From DASZVN01 sp035547055 (GTDB lineage: Bacteria > Pseudomonadota > Alphaproteobacteria > Rhizobiales > Methylopilaceae), in NCBI GenBank assembly GCA_035547055.1, contig DASZVN010000220.1, forward strand, positions 1 through 11,897: DNA of 11,897 nt. The letters run 5' to 3'. The notes under the pieces are model-generated. The model did not search any database, had not been told where the DNA came from, and saw nothing but the letters and a program-made list of their open reading frames with translations. Each line of letters begins with the position of its first letter. The stretch's first letter is position 1. The position numbers and the translations under genes were made by a program. Of this stretch, positions 5,673 to 11,897 are shown piece by piece.

Positions 5673-6308
5673 TCAAGCGCCCTTCGGCGGTACTGCCGTT
5701 GGATGGTTTCCGGTGCGGAGCAGGGTCGAGGACAGATCCGAGCGCGGAGCGTGGAGAAAGCACCACGCCGGCGGGTCGAGGTCGGCCAGGATCGGCGCCG
5801 CGCTTTCGGCCACGCGCCAGGGAGCGAGGGCGGTGGCGGCGCGGCCGCGGGTGGCGCGGAGCGTCGCCCCGGGCCGGTCGATCACCGCGAAGGGCGCGAG
5901 GCGGGCGAGGCGCGGCCAGTCGCGCCAGCGGTCGAGCTGGGCGAGGTTGTCGGCGCCCATCAGCCAGACGAAGCGGGCTTCCGGCGCCCGGCGGCGCAGC
6001 GCCGCCAGCGTGTCGACGGTGTAGCGCGTGCCGAGCGCGGCCTCGATGCCGGTGACCGCGATGCGCGGATGGCGGGCAATCTTCCGCGCCGCCGCGATGC
6101 GGGCGTCGAGCGGCGGCAGGCCGGCCATCGGCTTCAGCGGGTTGCCGGGCGTGACCAGCCACCACACGGCGTCGAGCCGCAGCCGGTCGAGCGCGATCAG
6201 GCTGACGTGACGATGTCCGGCATGGGGCGGATTGAACGAGCCGCCGAGCAGCCCGATGCGCTGCCCCGCTCCGTGCGGGGGGAAGACAGGAACGACCGGC
6301 GGGCTCAT
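5673..6308 (-). CDS. nadD: Nicotinate-nucleotide adenylyltransferase NadD
   Basis: This 211-residue protein starts at ATG 6308. It has the nucleotidyltransferase signature GGSFNPPHAGH (22-32), including the HxGH ATP-binding motif (29-32), and the second motif SSTLLR (193-198). MGADN (117-121) is also family-typical. NadD joins nicotinate mononucleotide and ATP to form deamido-NAD, the shared step of de novo and salvage NAD synthesis, in the cytoplasm. The frame is open further upstream to 6395, but that extension translates an intergenic inverted repeat. At 6308 the sequence GAGGAAG sits immediately upstream and the protein fits the family length. Confidence 0.93.
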   Translation of the reverse strand: MSPPVVPVFPPHGAGQRIGLLGGSFNPPHAGHRHVSLIALDRLRLDAVWWLVTPGNPLKPMAGLPPLDARIAAARKIARHPRIAVTGIEAALGTRYTVDTLAALRRRAPEARFVWLMGADNLAQLDRWRDWPRLARLAPFAVIDRPGATLRATRGRAATALAPWRVAESAAPILADLDPPAWCFLHAPRSDLSSTLLRTGNHPTAVPPKGA

Positions 6309-6316
6309 CGCTTCCT

Positions 6317-6400
6317 CGTCATTGCGAGGAGCGGAGCGACGAAGCAATCCAGGGGCCGCAGGCTCGTCTCCTGGATTGCTTCGCTGCGCTCGCAATGACG
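6317..6400. repeat. Large inverted repeat (CGTCATTGCGAG...GAAGCAATCCAG family)
   Basis: The left arm (6317-6352) has CGTCATTGCGAG, a 12-nt middle, then GAAGCAATCCAG. The right arm (6371-6400) is its reverse complement, with a 6-nt middle. The 12-bp outer and inner blocks pair perfectly around an 18-nt centre (6353-6370). The element fills the gap between the proA stop (6408-6410) and the nadD start (6308). Similar GTCATTGCGAG...GCAATCC palindromes are widespread intergenic repeats in alphaproteobacteria and beyond, from memory. Confidence 0.92.
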
Positions 6401-6407
6401 GGGGGAA

Positions 6408-7709
6408 TCACGGCCGGATCTGGCCGTCGCCATGGATGCGGTAGTTGAAGCTCGTGAGCTGCTCGACGCCGACCGGGCCGCGGGCGTGGAGGCGACCGGT
6501 GGCGATGCCGATCTCGGCGCCGAAGCCGAACTCGCCGCCGTCGGCGAACTGGGTCGAGGCATTGTGCAGCACGATCGCCGAATCGACCTCGGCGAGGAAC
6601 CGCGCCGCGGCCGTCGCGTCCGCGGTGACGATGGCGTCGGTGTGGTGCGAGCCGTGGGTCGCGATGTGGTCGAGGGCCGCGTCGAGTCCGTCGACCACGC
6701 GCACCGCGATGATGGCGTCGAGGAACTCGGTTGCCCAGTCGGCCTCGGTCGCGGGCGTCACGCGGGCATCGACCGCCTGCGTGGCGGCGTCGCCGCGCAC
6801 CTCGCAGCCGGCATTCAGGAGATCCTCGACCAGCGGCTTCAGGTGGGTCGCCGCCGCCGCGCGGTCGACCAGGAGGGTCTCGGCGGCGCCGCAGACGCCG
6901 GTGCGGCGCATCTTGGCGTTCAGCACGACGGTCCGCGCCATCGCGAGGTCGGCCGCGCCGTCGACATAGACGTGGCAGTTGCCCTCGAGGTGGGCGAACA
7001 CCGGCACCCGGGCCTCGTCCTGCACCCGGGCGACCAGGCTCTTGCCGCCGCGCGGCACCAGGACGTCGAGATTGCCGCCGAGGCCCTTCAGCATCTCGCC
7101 GACGGCGGCGCGGTCGCGCGTCGGGACGAGCTGCACCGCGTCCTCGGGCAGGCCGATGGCGCGAAGGCCGCGCAGCATCGCCTGATGGATCGCGGCCGAC
7201 GAGCGAAAGCCGTCCGAGCCGCCGCGGAGGATGACGGCGTTGCCGGCCTTCAGCGTCAGCGCCGCGGCGTCGGCGGTGACGTTCGGGCGGCTCTCGAACA
7301 CGACCCCGATCACGCCGATCGGCACGGCGATACGCTGGATGCGGAGGCCGTTCGGCCGCGTCCAGTCGGCCAGCACCCGGCCGACCGGATCGTCGAGCGC
7401 GGCCACCGCCTCGACCCCCGAGGCCATCGCGGCCAGACGCCCCGGCGTCAGCGTCAGGCGGTCGACGAAGGCGGCCGCGGCGCCCTCGGCCCGGGCGGCG
7501 GCGACGTCGGCGGCATTGGCGGCGAGGATCGCCCGCTGGTCGGCGCGGATCGCCGCGGCCATCGCGATCAGCGCCTTGTCCTTGTCGGCGCGGCGCGCCC
7601 GCGACAGCGGGCCGGCGGCGGCACGGGCGCGGCGGCCGATCGCGGCCATCGTGGCGGCGATATCCTCCACGGCGGGCGCGTCGGTCGGGATCGGGTGGGC
7701 GACGTTCAT
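6408..7709 (-). CDS. proA: Gamma-glutamyl phosphate reductase ProA
   Basis: This 433-residue protein, typical in length, is an aldehyde-dehydrogenase-superfamily enzyme. It reduces gamma-glutamyl phosphate with NADPH to glutamate-5-semialdehyde in proline synthesis. Seen in the sequence: VPIGVIGVVFESRPNVTAD (129-147), AGNAVILRGG (155-164), the catalytic Cys273 in MRRTGVCGAAETLL, ATHGSHHTDAI (350-360) and RGPVGVEQLTSFNYRIHG (410-427). ATG 7709 has a purine-rich GGAAG immediately before it, closer than usual, so Met21 is a fallback start. The partner proB (glutamate 5-kinase), often upstream with obgE in this order, is absent here; the next gene is the divergent maf. Confidence 0.95.
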   Translation of the reverse strand: MNVAHPIPTDAPAVEDIAATMAAIGRRARAAAGPLSRARRADKDKALIAMAAAIRADQRAILAANAADVAAARAEGAAAAFVDRLTLTPGRLAAMASGVEAVAALDDPVGRVLADWTRPNGLRIQRIAVPIGVIGVVFESRPNVTADAAALTLKAGNAVILRGGSDGFRSSAAIHQAMLRGLRAIGLPEDAVQLVPTRDRAAVGEMLKGLGGNLDVLVPRGGKSLVARVQDEARVPVFAHLEGNCHVYVDGAADLAMARTVVLNAKMRRTGVCGAAETLLVDRAAAATHLKPLVEDLLNAGCEVRGDAATQAVDARVTPATEADWATEFLDAIIAVRVVDGLDAALDHIATHGSHHTDAIVTADATAAARFLAEVDSAIVLHNASTQFADGGEFGFGAEIGIATGRLHARGPVGVEQLTSFNYRIHGDGQIRP

Positions 7710-7731
7710 CTTCCTGCGCCTATGGCGTGTC

Positions 7732-7745
7732 AGTCAGCGCTGACT
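7732..7745. promoter_or_regulatory. 14-bp perfect palindrome in the proA/maf divergent region
   Basis: AGTCAGCGCTGACT reads identically on both strands. It lies 22 nt before the proA ATG and about 91 nt before the maf ATG. The nearby TATGAT (7759-7764) could be a -10 for maf but lacks a well-spaced -35. An operator for a dimeric regulator is plausible but unidentified. Confidence 0.4.
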
Positions 7746-7836
7746 TATGTGCGTACCATATGATGCCGGGGCCGCGCCACGCGTAGGGCCGGCATTGCGA
7801 CCGCGCCCGCCGCCCTGAGGCCACCTGCGAGCCCCG

Positions 7837-8472
7837 ATGACCGCCGTCTCCCCCAAGCTGATCCTTGCCTCGGCGAGCCCGCGCCGCCTCGCGCTCCTGG
7901 AGCAGGTCGGGCTCAGCCCGACCGCGCTCCTGCCGGCGACGATCGACGAGCGGCCGGCGCGGCTGGAGACGCCGCGCCACCTCGCCGAGCGGCTGGCGAC
8001 CGAGAAGGCGGAGGCGGCGATGGCGCTCACCGTCGACCGGCCGGAGCTGCAGGGCGCCTATCTCGTCGCCGCCGACACCGTGGTCGCGCTCGGCCGCCGC
8101 ATCCTGCCCAAGGCCGAGACCGACGAGGAGGCGGCGGCGTGCCTCCGCCTGCTGTCGGGGCGCTCGCACCGGGTCTACACCGCCGTCGCGCTGATCACGC
8201 CGCAGGGCCGCCGCCGCGGCCGGGTGGTCGAAAGCCGGCTCCGCTTCAAGCGGCTGTCGCAGCGCGAGGCCGAGAGCTACCTCGCCTCGGGCGAATGGCG
8301 CGGCAAGGCCGGCGGCTATGCCGTCCAGGGCATCGCCGCGGCGTTCGTGGTCAAGCTGGTCGGCTCCTACACCGCGGTCGTCGGGCTGCCGCTCTACGAG
8401 ACGGTGAACCTCCTGTCCGGCGAGGGCTTTCCGGTGGTCAATTCCTGGCTCGACCCGGTGGCGCGGGCATGA
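7837..8472 (+). CDS. maf: Maf family nucleoside triphosphate pyrophosphatase
   Basis: This 211-residue protein shows ASASPRRLALLEQVG (11-25), the Maf phosphate-binding SxSPRR motif, then AADTVV (78-83) with the presumed metal-binding Asp80, PK (91-92), SGEWRGKAGGYAVQG (151-165) and GSYTAVVGLPLYE (176-188). Maf proteins hydrolyse non-canonical or excess dNTP/NTP to the monophosphate and pyrophosphate. The GSYxxVxGLPLYET pattern resembles the YhdE (dTTP/UTP) branch more than YceF; this sub-assignment is from memory. The SD before ATG 7837 is weak. The stop overlaps the yacG start by four bases (ATGA). In many relatives infA precedes maf; here proA is the divergent neighbour. Confidence 0.9.
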   Translation: MTAVSPKLILASASPRRLALLEQVGLSPTALLPATIDERPARLETPRHLAERLATEKAEAAMALTVDRPELQGAYLVAADTVVALGRRILPKAETDEEAAACLRLLSGRSHRVYTAVALITPQGRRRGRVVESRLRFKRLSQREAESYLASGEWRGKAGGYAVQGIAAAFVVKLVGSYTAVVGLPLYETVNLLSGEGFPVVNSWLDPVARA

Positions 8473-8696
8473 AGGCTGCGGCCGCCAGGAAGAAGCCGCC
8501 CGGCGCGGCGCTGCCGCCCCGGCCCTGCCCGATCTGCGGCAAGCCGAGCGTCGCCGCGTTCCGCCCGTTCTGCTCCAAGCGCTGCGCCGACATCGACCTC
8601 CACCGCTGGCTCGGCGGCCGCTACGTCATCCCGGCGAGCGAAACCGACGACGACGCCGGCTCGTCGGGCGGGGACGGCGGCGGGACCAGGGAGTGA
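8469..8696 (+). CDS. yacG: DNA gyrase inhibitor / zinc-binding protein YacG
   Basis: This small 75-residue protein has the YacG zinc site: Cys20 and Cys23 in CPIC, Cys35 and Cys39 in FCSKRC, followed by DIDLHRWLGGRYVIP (41-55), the family signature. In E. coli YacG binds GyrB and inhibits gyrase; conservation of that role here is inferred. The C-terminus (56-75) is acidic and Gly-rich. It overlaps maf by four bases, so the two are very likely translationally coupled; this pairing is common in alphaproteobacteria. Confidence 0.93.
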   Translation: MKAAAARKKPPGAALPPRPCPICGKPSVAAFRPFCSKRCADIDLHRWLGGRYVIPASETDDDAGSSGGDGGGTRE

Positions 8697-8702
8697 CGCG
8701 CC

Positions 8703-9086
8703 ATGGCCTATGACCAGGCGACCGCGGCCAGGGTGCGCGCCTTCCTCGCCGGACGCGGCGAGGAATGCGCCGAGGTGCCGCTGATGGGCGGGCTCAGCTT
8801 CATGGTGCACGGCCACATGTGCTGCGGCGTCCGCAGGGATTCGCTGATGGTGCGGGTCGGGCCGGAGGCGGAGGCCGCGGCGCTGGCCGAGCCGTTTGCC
8901 GAGCCGATGGTGTTCGCCGGCGGGCGGATGCGGCCGAAGGGCTATGTCGTGATCGCGCCGGAAGGCTATCGCGGCGACGCTGCCCTCGCCGCCTGGCTCG
9001 ACCGCGGCCTTGCCTTCGTCGCCACCCTGCCGCCGAAGAAGAAACCGGCGCGGAAGCGCCGGCCGGGCCCGTCGCATCCGATTTGA
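8703..9086 (+). CDS. TfoX/Sxy N-terminal-domain protein
   Basis: This 127-residue protein is a single TfoX_N-type domain (about 8-110). It shows PLMGGLSFMVHGHMCCGV (26-43), SLMVRVGPEA (47-56) and RPKGYVVIAPEGYR (77-90), then a Lys/Arg-rich tail (KKKPARKRR) that may bind nucleic acid. TfoX of gamma-proteobacteria activates competence genes, but these short alphaproteobacterial relatives lack the C-terminal domain and their role is unknown. The gene starts 6 nt after yacG, and AGGGAG (8688-8693) overlapping the end of yacG serves as SD, so it is probably in the maf-yacG transcript. Confidence 0.85.
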   Translation: MAYDQATAARVRAFLAGRGEECAEVPLMGGLSFMVHGHMCCGVRRDSLMVRVGPEAEAAALAEPFAEPMVFAGGRMRPKGYVVIAPEGYRGDAALAAWLDRGLAFVATLPPKKKPARKRRPGPSHPI

Positions 9087-9104
9087 ATCCCCGGCTTTTC
9101 CAGT

Positions 9105-9134
9105 TTGGTCCGCGGCGCGCGACGGGTCTATGTT
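9105..9134 (+). promoter_or_regulatory. Candidate promoter of the molybdenum hydroxylase operon
   Basis: TTGGTC (9105-9110) and TATGTT (9129-9134) are 18 nt apart, in the 75-bp gap before the 2Fe-2S subunit gene. Each hexamer matches the sigma-70 consensus at four of six positions. Transcription would start near 9141, just ahead of the SD at 9150. Confidence 0.4.
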
Positions 9135-9161
9135 GGCGCAAAGCGATCCGGAGGATCTGCC

Positions 9162-9620
9162 ATGGCGGCAGTCAGCTTTACCTTGAACGGCAAGCCCGTG
9201 ACGGTCACGGCCGAGCCGAACACCCCGCTCCTGTGGGTGGTGCGCGAGCACCTCAGCCTCACCGGCACGAAATACGGCTGCGGCGCCGGCATGTGCGGCG
9301 CCTGCACGGTCCATCTCGACGGCCACGCCGCCCGCTCCTGCCAGATCGCGATCTCCGCGGTCGCCGGCCGCAAGGTCACGACCATCGAGGGCCTGTCGGC
9401 GAACGACGACCACCCGCTGCAGAAGGCGTGGATCGCCGAGCAGGTGCCGCAATGCGGCTACTGCCAGTCCGGCCAGATCATGCAGGCGGCCGATCTTCTC
9501 AGCCGCAGCCCGCATCCGACCCGCGACGAGATCGTGCAGCACATGAACGGCAACATCTGCCGCTGCGGCACCTATCCGCGGATCGTGCGCGCCATCGAGC
9601 GCGCCGCGAAGGAGGCCTGA
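9162..9620 (+). CDS. [2Fe-2S] subunit of an IorA-like molybdenum hydroxylase
   Basis: This 152-residue protein starts at ATG 9162 with GGAGG (9150-9154) seven nt upstream. The N-terminal plant-ferredoxin-type cluster is bound by Cys40, Cys45, Cys48 and Cys60 (GCGAGMCGACTVHLDG). The C-terminal helical cluster domain uses Cys98 and Cys101 (QCGYCQSGQIMQA) and Cys133 and Cys135 (NICRCGTYPRI). This is the electron-transfer subunit of the xanthine oxidase family, closest in layout to IorA of isoquinoline 1-oxidoreductase. It passes electrons from the molybdenum centre of the next gene's product. It has no signal peptide, so it is presumably carried through Tat as a folded complex with its partner. 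Confidence 0.93.
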   Translation: MAAVSFTLNGKPVTVTAEPNTPLLWVVREHLSLTGTKYGCGAGMCGACTVHLDGHAARSCQIAISAVAGRKVTTIEGLSANDDHPLQKAWIAEQVPQCGYCQSGQIMQAADLLSRSPHPTRDEIVQHMNGNICRCGTYPRIVRAIERAAKEA

Positions 9621-9622
9621 CC

Positions 9623-11845
9623 ATGAACGAGATGTCGCCGCTCGGCCTCTCGCGCCGTGGCTTCCTCACCGGCGCCGCCGGCCTCACCTTCGCCTTCACC
9701 CTCGGCGGCACCGTCGCCGCGCGGGCCGACCAGATTCCCGGCGGCGTGCCGGAGTTCGCGACGACGCCCGGCACCGAGCTCACGGTGTGGGTCCGGATCG
9801 GCACCGACGGCATCATCGAGATCGCGACGCCCACGGCCGAGATGGGCCAGGGCGTGTGGACCGCGCTGCCGATGATGTTCGCCGAGGAGCTCGACGCCGA
9901 CTGGGACCATGTCCGCCCGATCATGTCGCCGATCGAGCCGAAGGTCTTCGGCAACCCCTATTTCCGCGGCATGATGGTGACCTACGGCTCCGGCTCGGTG
10001 CAGGGCTACTGGCCGAAGGTCCGCATGGAGGGCGCGATCGCCCGCCGCGTCCTGATGCAGGCCGCCGCCGACAAATGGGGCGTGCCGCTGTCGGAGCTGA
10101 AGACCGAGCCGAGCGTCGTCGTCCACGCCGCTTCGAGCCGGCGCCTCTCCTATGGCGAGATCGCGGCCTTCGCGACCATGCCGGCGACGATGCCCAAGGT
10201 CGACAAGTCGGAGCTGAAGAAGAAGGCCGACTTCCGCATCGTCGGCAAGGCGATGCCGCGCTTCGACATCCCGGCCAAGACCGACGGCGCCGCGCGCTAC
10301 GGCATCGACGTGCACGTGCCGAACATGGTCTACGCGACGACGCTCCGGAGCCCAGTCGAGGGCGGCAAGCCCGCGACGATCGACGACAGCGCCGCCATGC
10401 GCGTGCCGGGCATGCTCAAGGTCGTCAAGATGAAGGACGGCGTCGGCCTCGTCGCCGAGACGCTGGAGGCGGCCTTCGCCGGCCGTGCCGCGGTGCGCGT
10501 CGCCTGGAGCAAGGTCGCGCTCGGCGGCTACGACAGCGAGCCCATGCTCGACGGCCATTACCGCCAGCGGGCCAAGAAGGTCGACGAGAAGGGCGTGCCG
10601 TTCATCCATGTCGGCGACGCCGACAAGGCGTTCGCCGGCGCCGCCAAGGTGCTGAGCGGGGACTACACCTCGGACTATGTCTACCACGCCCAGATGGAGC
10701 CGATGAACACCACCGCCAGCGTCAGCGACGCCGGCGACAAGGCCGAGATCTGGATCGGTACCCAGGTCCCCGGCGAGGTCCTGGGCGAGGCGGCGAAGGT
10801 CCTCAAGACCAAGCCCGAGAACATCACGATCCACCAGCAGTTCCTCGGCGGCGGCTATGGCCGGCGCGGCGCGACCGACACCATCGAGCCGGCGCTCGAG
10901 CTCGCCAAGGCGATGAAGCGCCCGGTCAAGCTGGTGTGGACCCGCGAGGAGGACGTGAAGTCGGCCAAGATGCGGCCGATGACGGCGCACTATCTCCGCG
11001 CCGCCTTCGACGCGGACAACAAGCTGATCGGCTGGAACCACCGCGTCGTCGCCGAATCGGTGCTGACCTACGGCAACCCCAATGCGCTGAAGTTCACCCA
11101 CGGGATCGACTTCATCGTCATGTCCGGGGCGAAGCCCGACTACGCGATCCCGAACCAGCTCGTCGAATGGCTGCACGAGGTCCGCGGCACGGCGCTGAAC
11201 TCCTGGCGCGGCATCGGCGCGGGCTACAACAAATACGCCATCGAATGCTTCATGGACGAGCTCGCCCATGCCCAGAAGATGGACCCGGTCGCGTTCCGCC
11301 TGGCGCTGACCAAGGACAATCCGCGCGCCCAGGCGGTCATCAAGGCGACCGCCGAGATGGCCGGCTGGGGCAGGACGGCGCCCGAGGGCCACGCCTACGG
11401 CTTCTCGTTCGGCCAGATCGTGAACTCGTGGACCGCCTCGGTGGTCGAGATCTCGCTCGACCGCGCCACCGGGGAGATTCGCGCCCACAACTACTGGACT
11501 GCGATCGACCCCGGCACCGTCGTCAATCCCGACACGGTGAAGGCCCAGATGGAGGGCAACGTCGTCTTCGGCCTCAGCCAGATCCTGAAGGAGCGGGTGA
11601 CGCTGAAGGACGGCGAGGTCCAGCAGAACAACTACTACGACTACCCGGTGCTGCGGCTCGCCGAGGTGCCCGAGATCCACGTCAAGGTCATGGACACCGA
11701 CAACCCGCCGACCGGCATGGGCGAGGCCGGGCTGCCCCTGGTCGGCTCTTCGGTCGGCAACGCGGTCTTCGCCCTGACCGGGGTGCGCCTGCGCCAGATG
11801 CCGTTCACGCCCGAGCGGGTGAAGGGCGCGTTGACGGGGGCGTAG
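9623..11845 (+). CDS. Tat-exported molybdopterin-binding subunit of an IorB-like aldehyde/N-heterocycle hydroxylase
   Basis: This 740-residue protein starts 2 nt after the small subunit, with AAGGAGG (9609-9615) as SD. Residues 10-36 form a Tat signal: SRRGFLTGAAG, a hydrophobic stretch, then ARADQ. The molybdenum-cofactor regions include AEMGQGVW (about 73-80), HAQMEPMNTT (with Glu359), FLGGGYGRRG (407-416), TREEDV, NSWRGIGAGYNK (526-537), and MGEAGLPLVGSS with Glu701 in the position of the catalytic glutamate of xanthine oxidase. Such enzymes hydroxylate aldehydes or N-heterocycles using water, in the periplasm. The substrate cannot be read from the sequence; isoquinoline is only the namesake. 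A FAD subunit is absent, as is usual for this type. Two domains fit the order aldehyde-oxidase hammerhead (about 212-300) and MoCo domains either side. Confidence 0.92.
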   Translation: MNEMSPLGLSRRGFLTGAAGLTFAFTLGGTVAARADQIPGGVPEFATTPGTELTVWVRIGTDGIIEIATPTAEMGQGVWTALPMMFAEELDADWDHVRPIMSPIEPKVFGNPYFRGMMVTYGSGSVQGYWPKVRMEGAIARRVLMQAAADKWGVPLSELKTEPSVVVHAASSRRLSYGEIAAFATMPATMPKVDKSELKKKADFRIVGKAMPRFDIPAKTDGAARYGIDVHVPNMVYATTLRSPVEGGKPATIDDSAAMRVPGMLKVVKMKDGVGLVAETLEAAFAGRAAVRVAWSKVALGGYDSEPMLDGHYRQRAKKVDEKGVPFIHVGDADKAFAGAAKVLSGDYTSDYVYHAQMEPMNTTASVSDAGDKAEIWIGTQVPGEVLGEAAKVLKTKPENITIHQQFLGGGYGRRGATDTIEPALELAKAMKRPVKLVWTREEDVKSAKMRPMTAHYLRAAFDADNKLIGWNHRVVAESVLTYGNPNALKFTHGIDFIVMSGAKPDYAIPNQLVEWLHEVRGTALNSWRGIGAGYNKYAIECFMDELAHAQKMDPVAFRLALTKDNPRAQAVIKATAEMAGWGRTAPEGHAYGFSFGQIVNSWTASVVEISLDRATGEIRAHNYWTAIDPGTVVNPDTVKAQMEGNVVFGLSQILKERVTLKDGEVQQNNYYDYPVLRLAEVPEIHVKVMDTDNPPTGMGEAGLPLVGSSVGNAVFALTGVRLRQMPFTPERVKGALTGA

Positions 11846-11859
11846 GGGCAGGTTCCGCC

Positions 11860-11897
11860 GATCGCTTTCGATCCGAAATGGCCGGGCTCGTCCCGGC
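11860..11897. repeat. Palindromic repeat at the right edge (second copy, truncated)
   Basis: ATGGCCGGGCTCGTCCCG (11878-11895) exactly matches 3025-3042. Here it sits in a better stem, GCCGGG (11881-11886) with CCCGGC (11892-11897), and is cut by the window edge. A small hairpin GATCG-CTTT-CGATC (11860-11873) precedes it. It lies 14 nt or more after the hydroxylase stop and may double as a transcript end. Confidence 0.8.

Noticed and set aside
6309..6395. Longer nadD start at 6395
   Set aside because: The added residues are translated from the inverted repeat; family length and the SD favour 6308.
8765..9622. In-frame upstream extension of the large hydroxylase subunit
   Set aside because: It overlaps the TfoX-like and 2Fe-2S genes in another frame; the ATG at 9623 has an ideal SD and starts a Tat signal.
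9572..11680. A 702-codon open frame antisense to the hydroxylase large subunit
   Set aside because: It is a third-position GC shadow of a clearly identified gene, with low-complexity His/Gly/Arg-rich translation and no recognisable domain.

Overview
This GC-rich window (about 70% by eye) looks like chromosome from an alphaproteobacterium of the order Hyphomicrobiales (Rhizobiales). The evidence is a CpdR cell-cycle regulator, the gene order proA-nadD-rsfS-rlmH, a HPF/cold-shock fusion protein, an apparent scarcity of GANTC sites, and intergenic palindromes of the ATGGCCGGGCTCGTCCCG type that I know from the Bradyrhizobium/Rhodopseudomonas/Xanthobacteraceae group. The family-level placement is inference. 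I see no phage, insertion sequence, CRISPR array or toxin-antitoxin pair. Most genes are core or conserved accessory genes.

Layout. (1) 1-852, minus: a DUF2189 membrane protein, cut by the left edge. (2) 853-1250: an upstream region carrying three GANTC sites within 39 bp and three phased TAACG-like pentamers, followed by a secreted transglycosylase (1251-2300, plus). (3) cpdR (2441-2800), then a tRNA-Val(GAC) with its own likely promoter. (4) 2981-3263: a hairpin-forming repeat, followed by a secreted SH3-like protein (3264-3986, plus) with a 13-copy Arg/Asp tetrapeptide tail. (5) A minus-strand block read proA -> nadD -> rsfS -> rlmH -> hpf (7709 down to 4038), combining proline synthesis, NAD synthesis and three ribosome-directed proteins. 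A large inverted repeat separates proA from nadD. (6) A plus-strand block maf-yacG-TfoX-like gene (7837-9086), divergent from proA, with a 14-bp perfect palindrome in the gap. (7) An IorA/IorB-like molybdenum hydroxylase pair (9162-11845), the large subunit with a Tat signal, followed by a second copy of the palindromic repeat at the right edge.

How the genes work together. rsfS, rlmH and hpf act respectively on the 50S subunit (silencing), on 23S rRNA helix 69 (methylation) and on the 70S ribosome (hibernation). They sit co-directionally, and a possible general-stress (EcfG-type) promoter lies just ahead of hpf. CpdR controls ClpXP proteolysis during the cell cycle, and its upstream neighbour is a cell-wall lytic enzyme whose promoter region has clustered CcrM-type sites. 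I did not find a convincing wholly new system. The best leads are the GANTC cluster with phased repeats before the transglycosylase, the Arg/Asp repeat tail, and the hairpin repeats placed against the tRNA and nadD.
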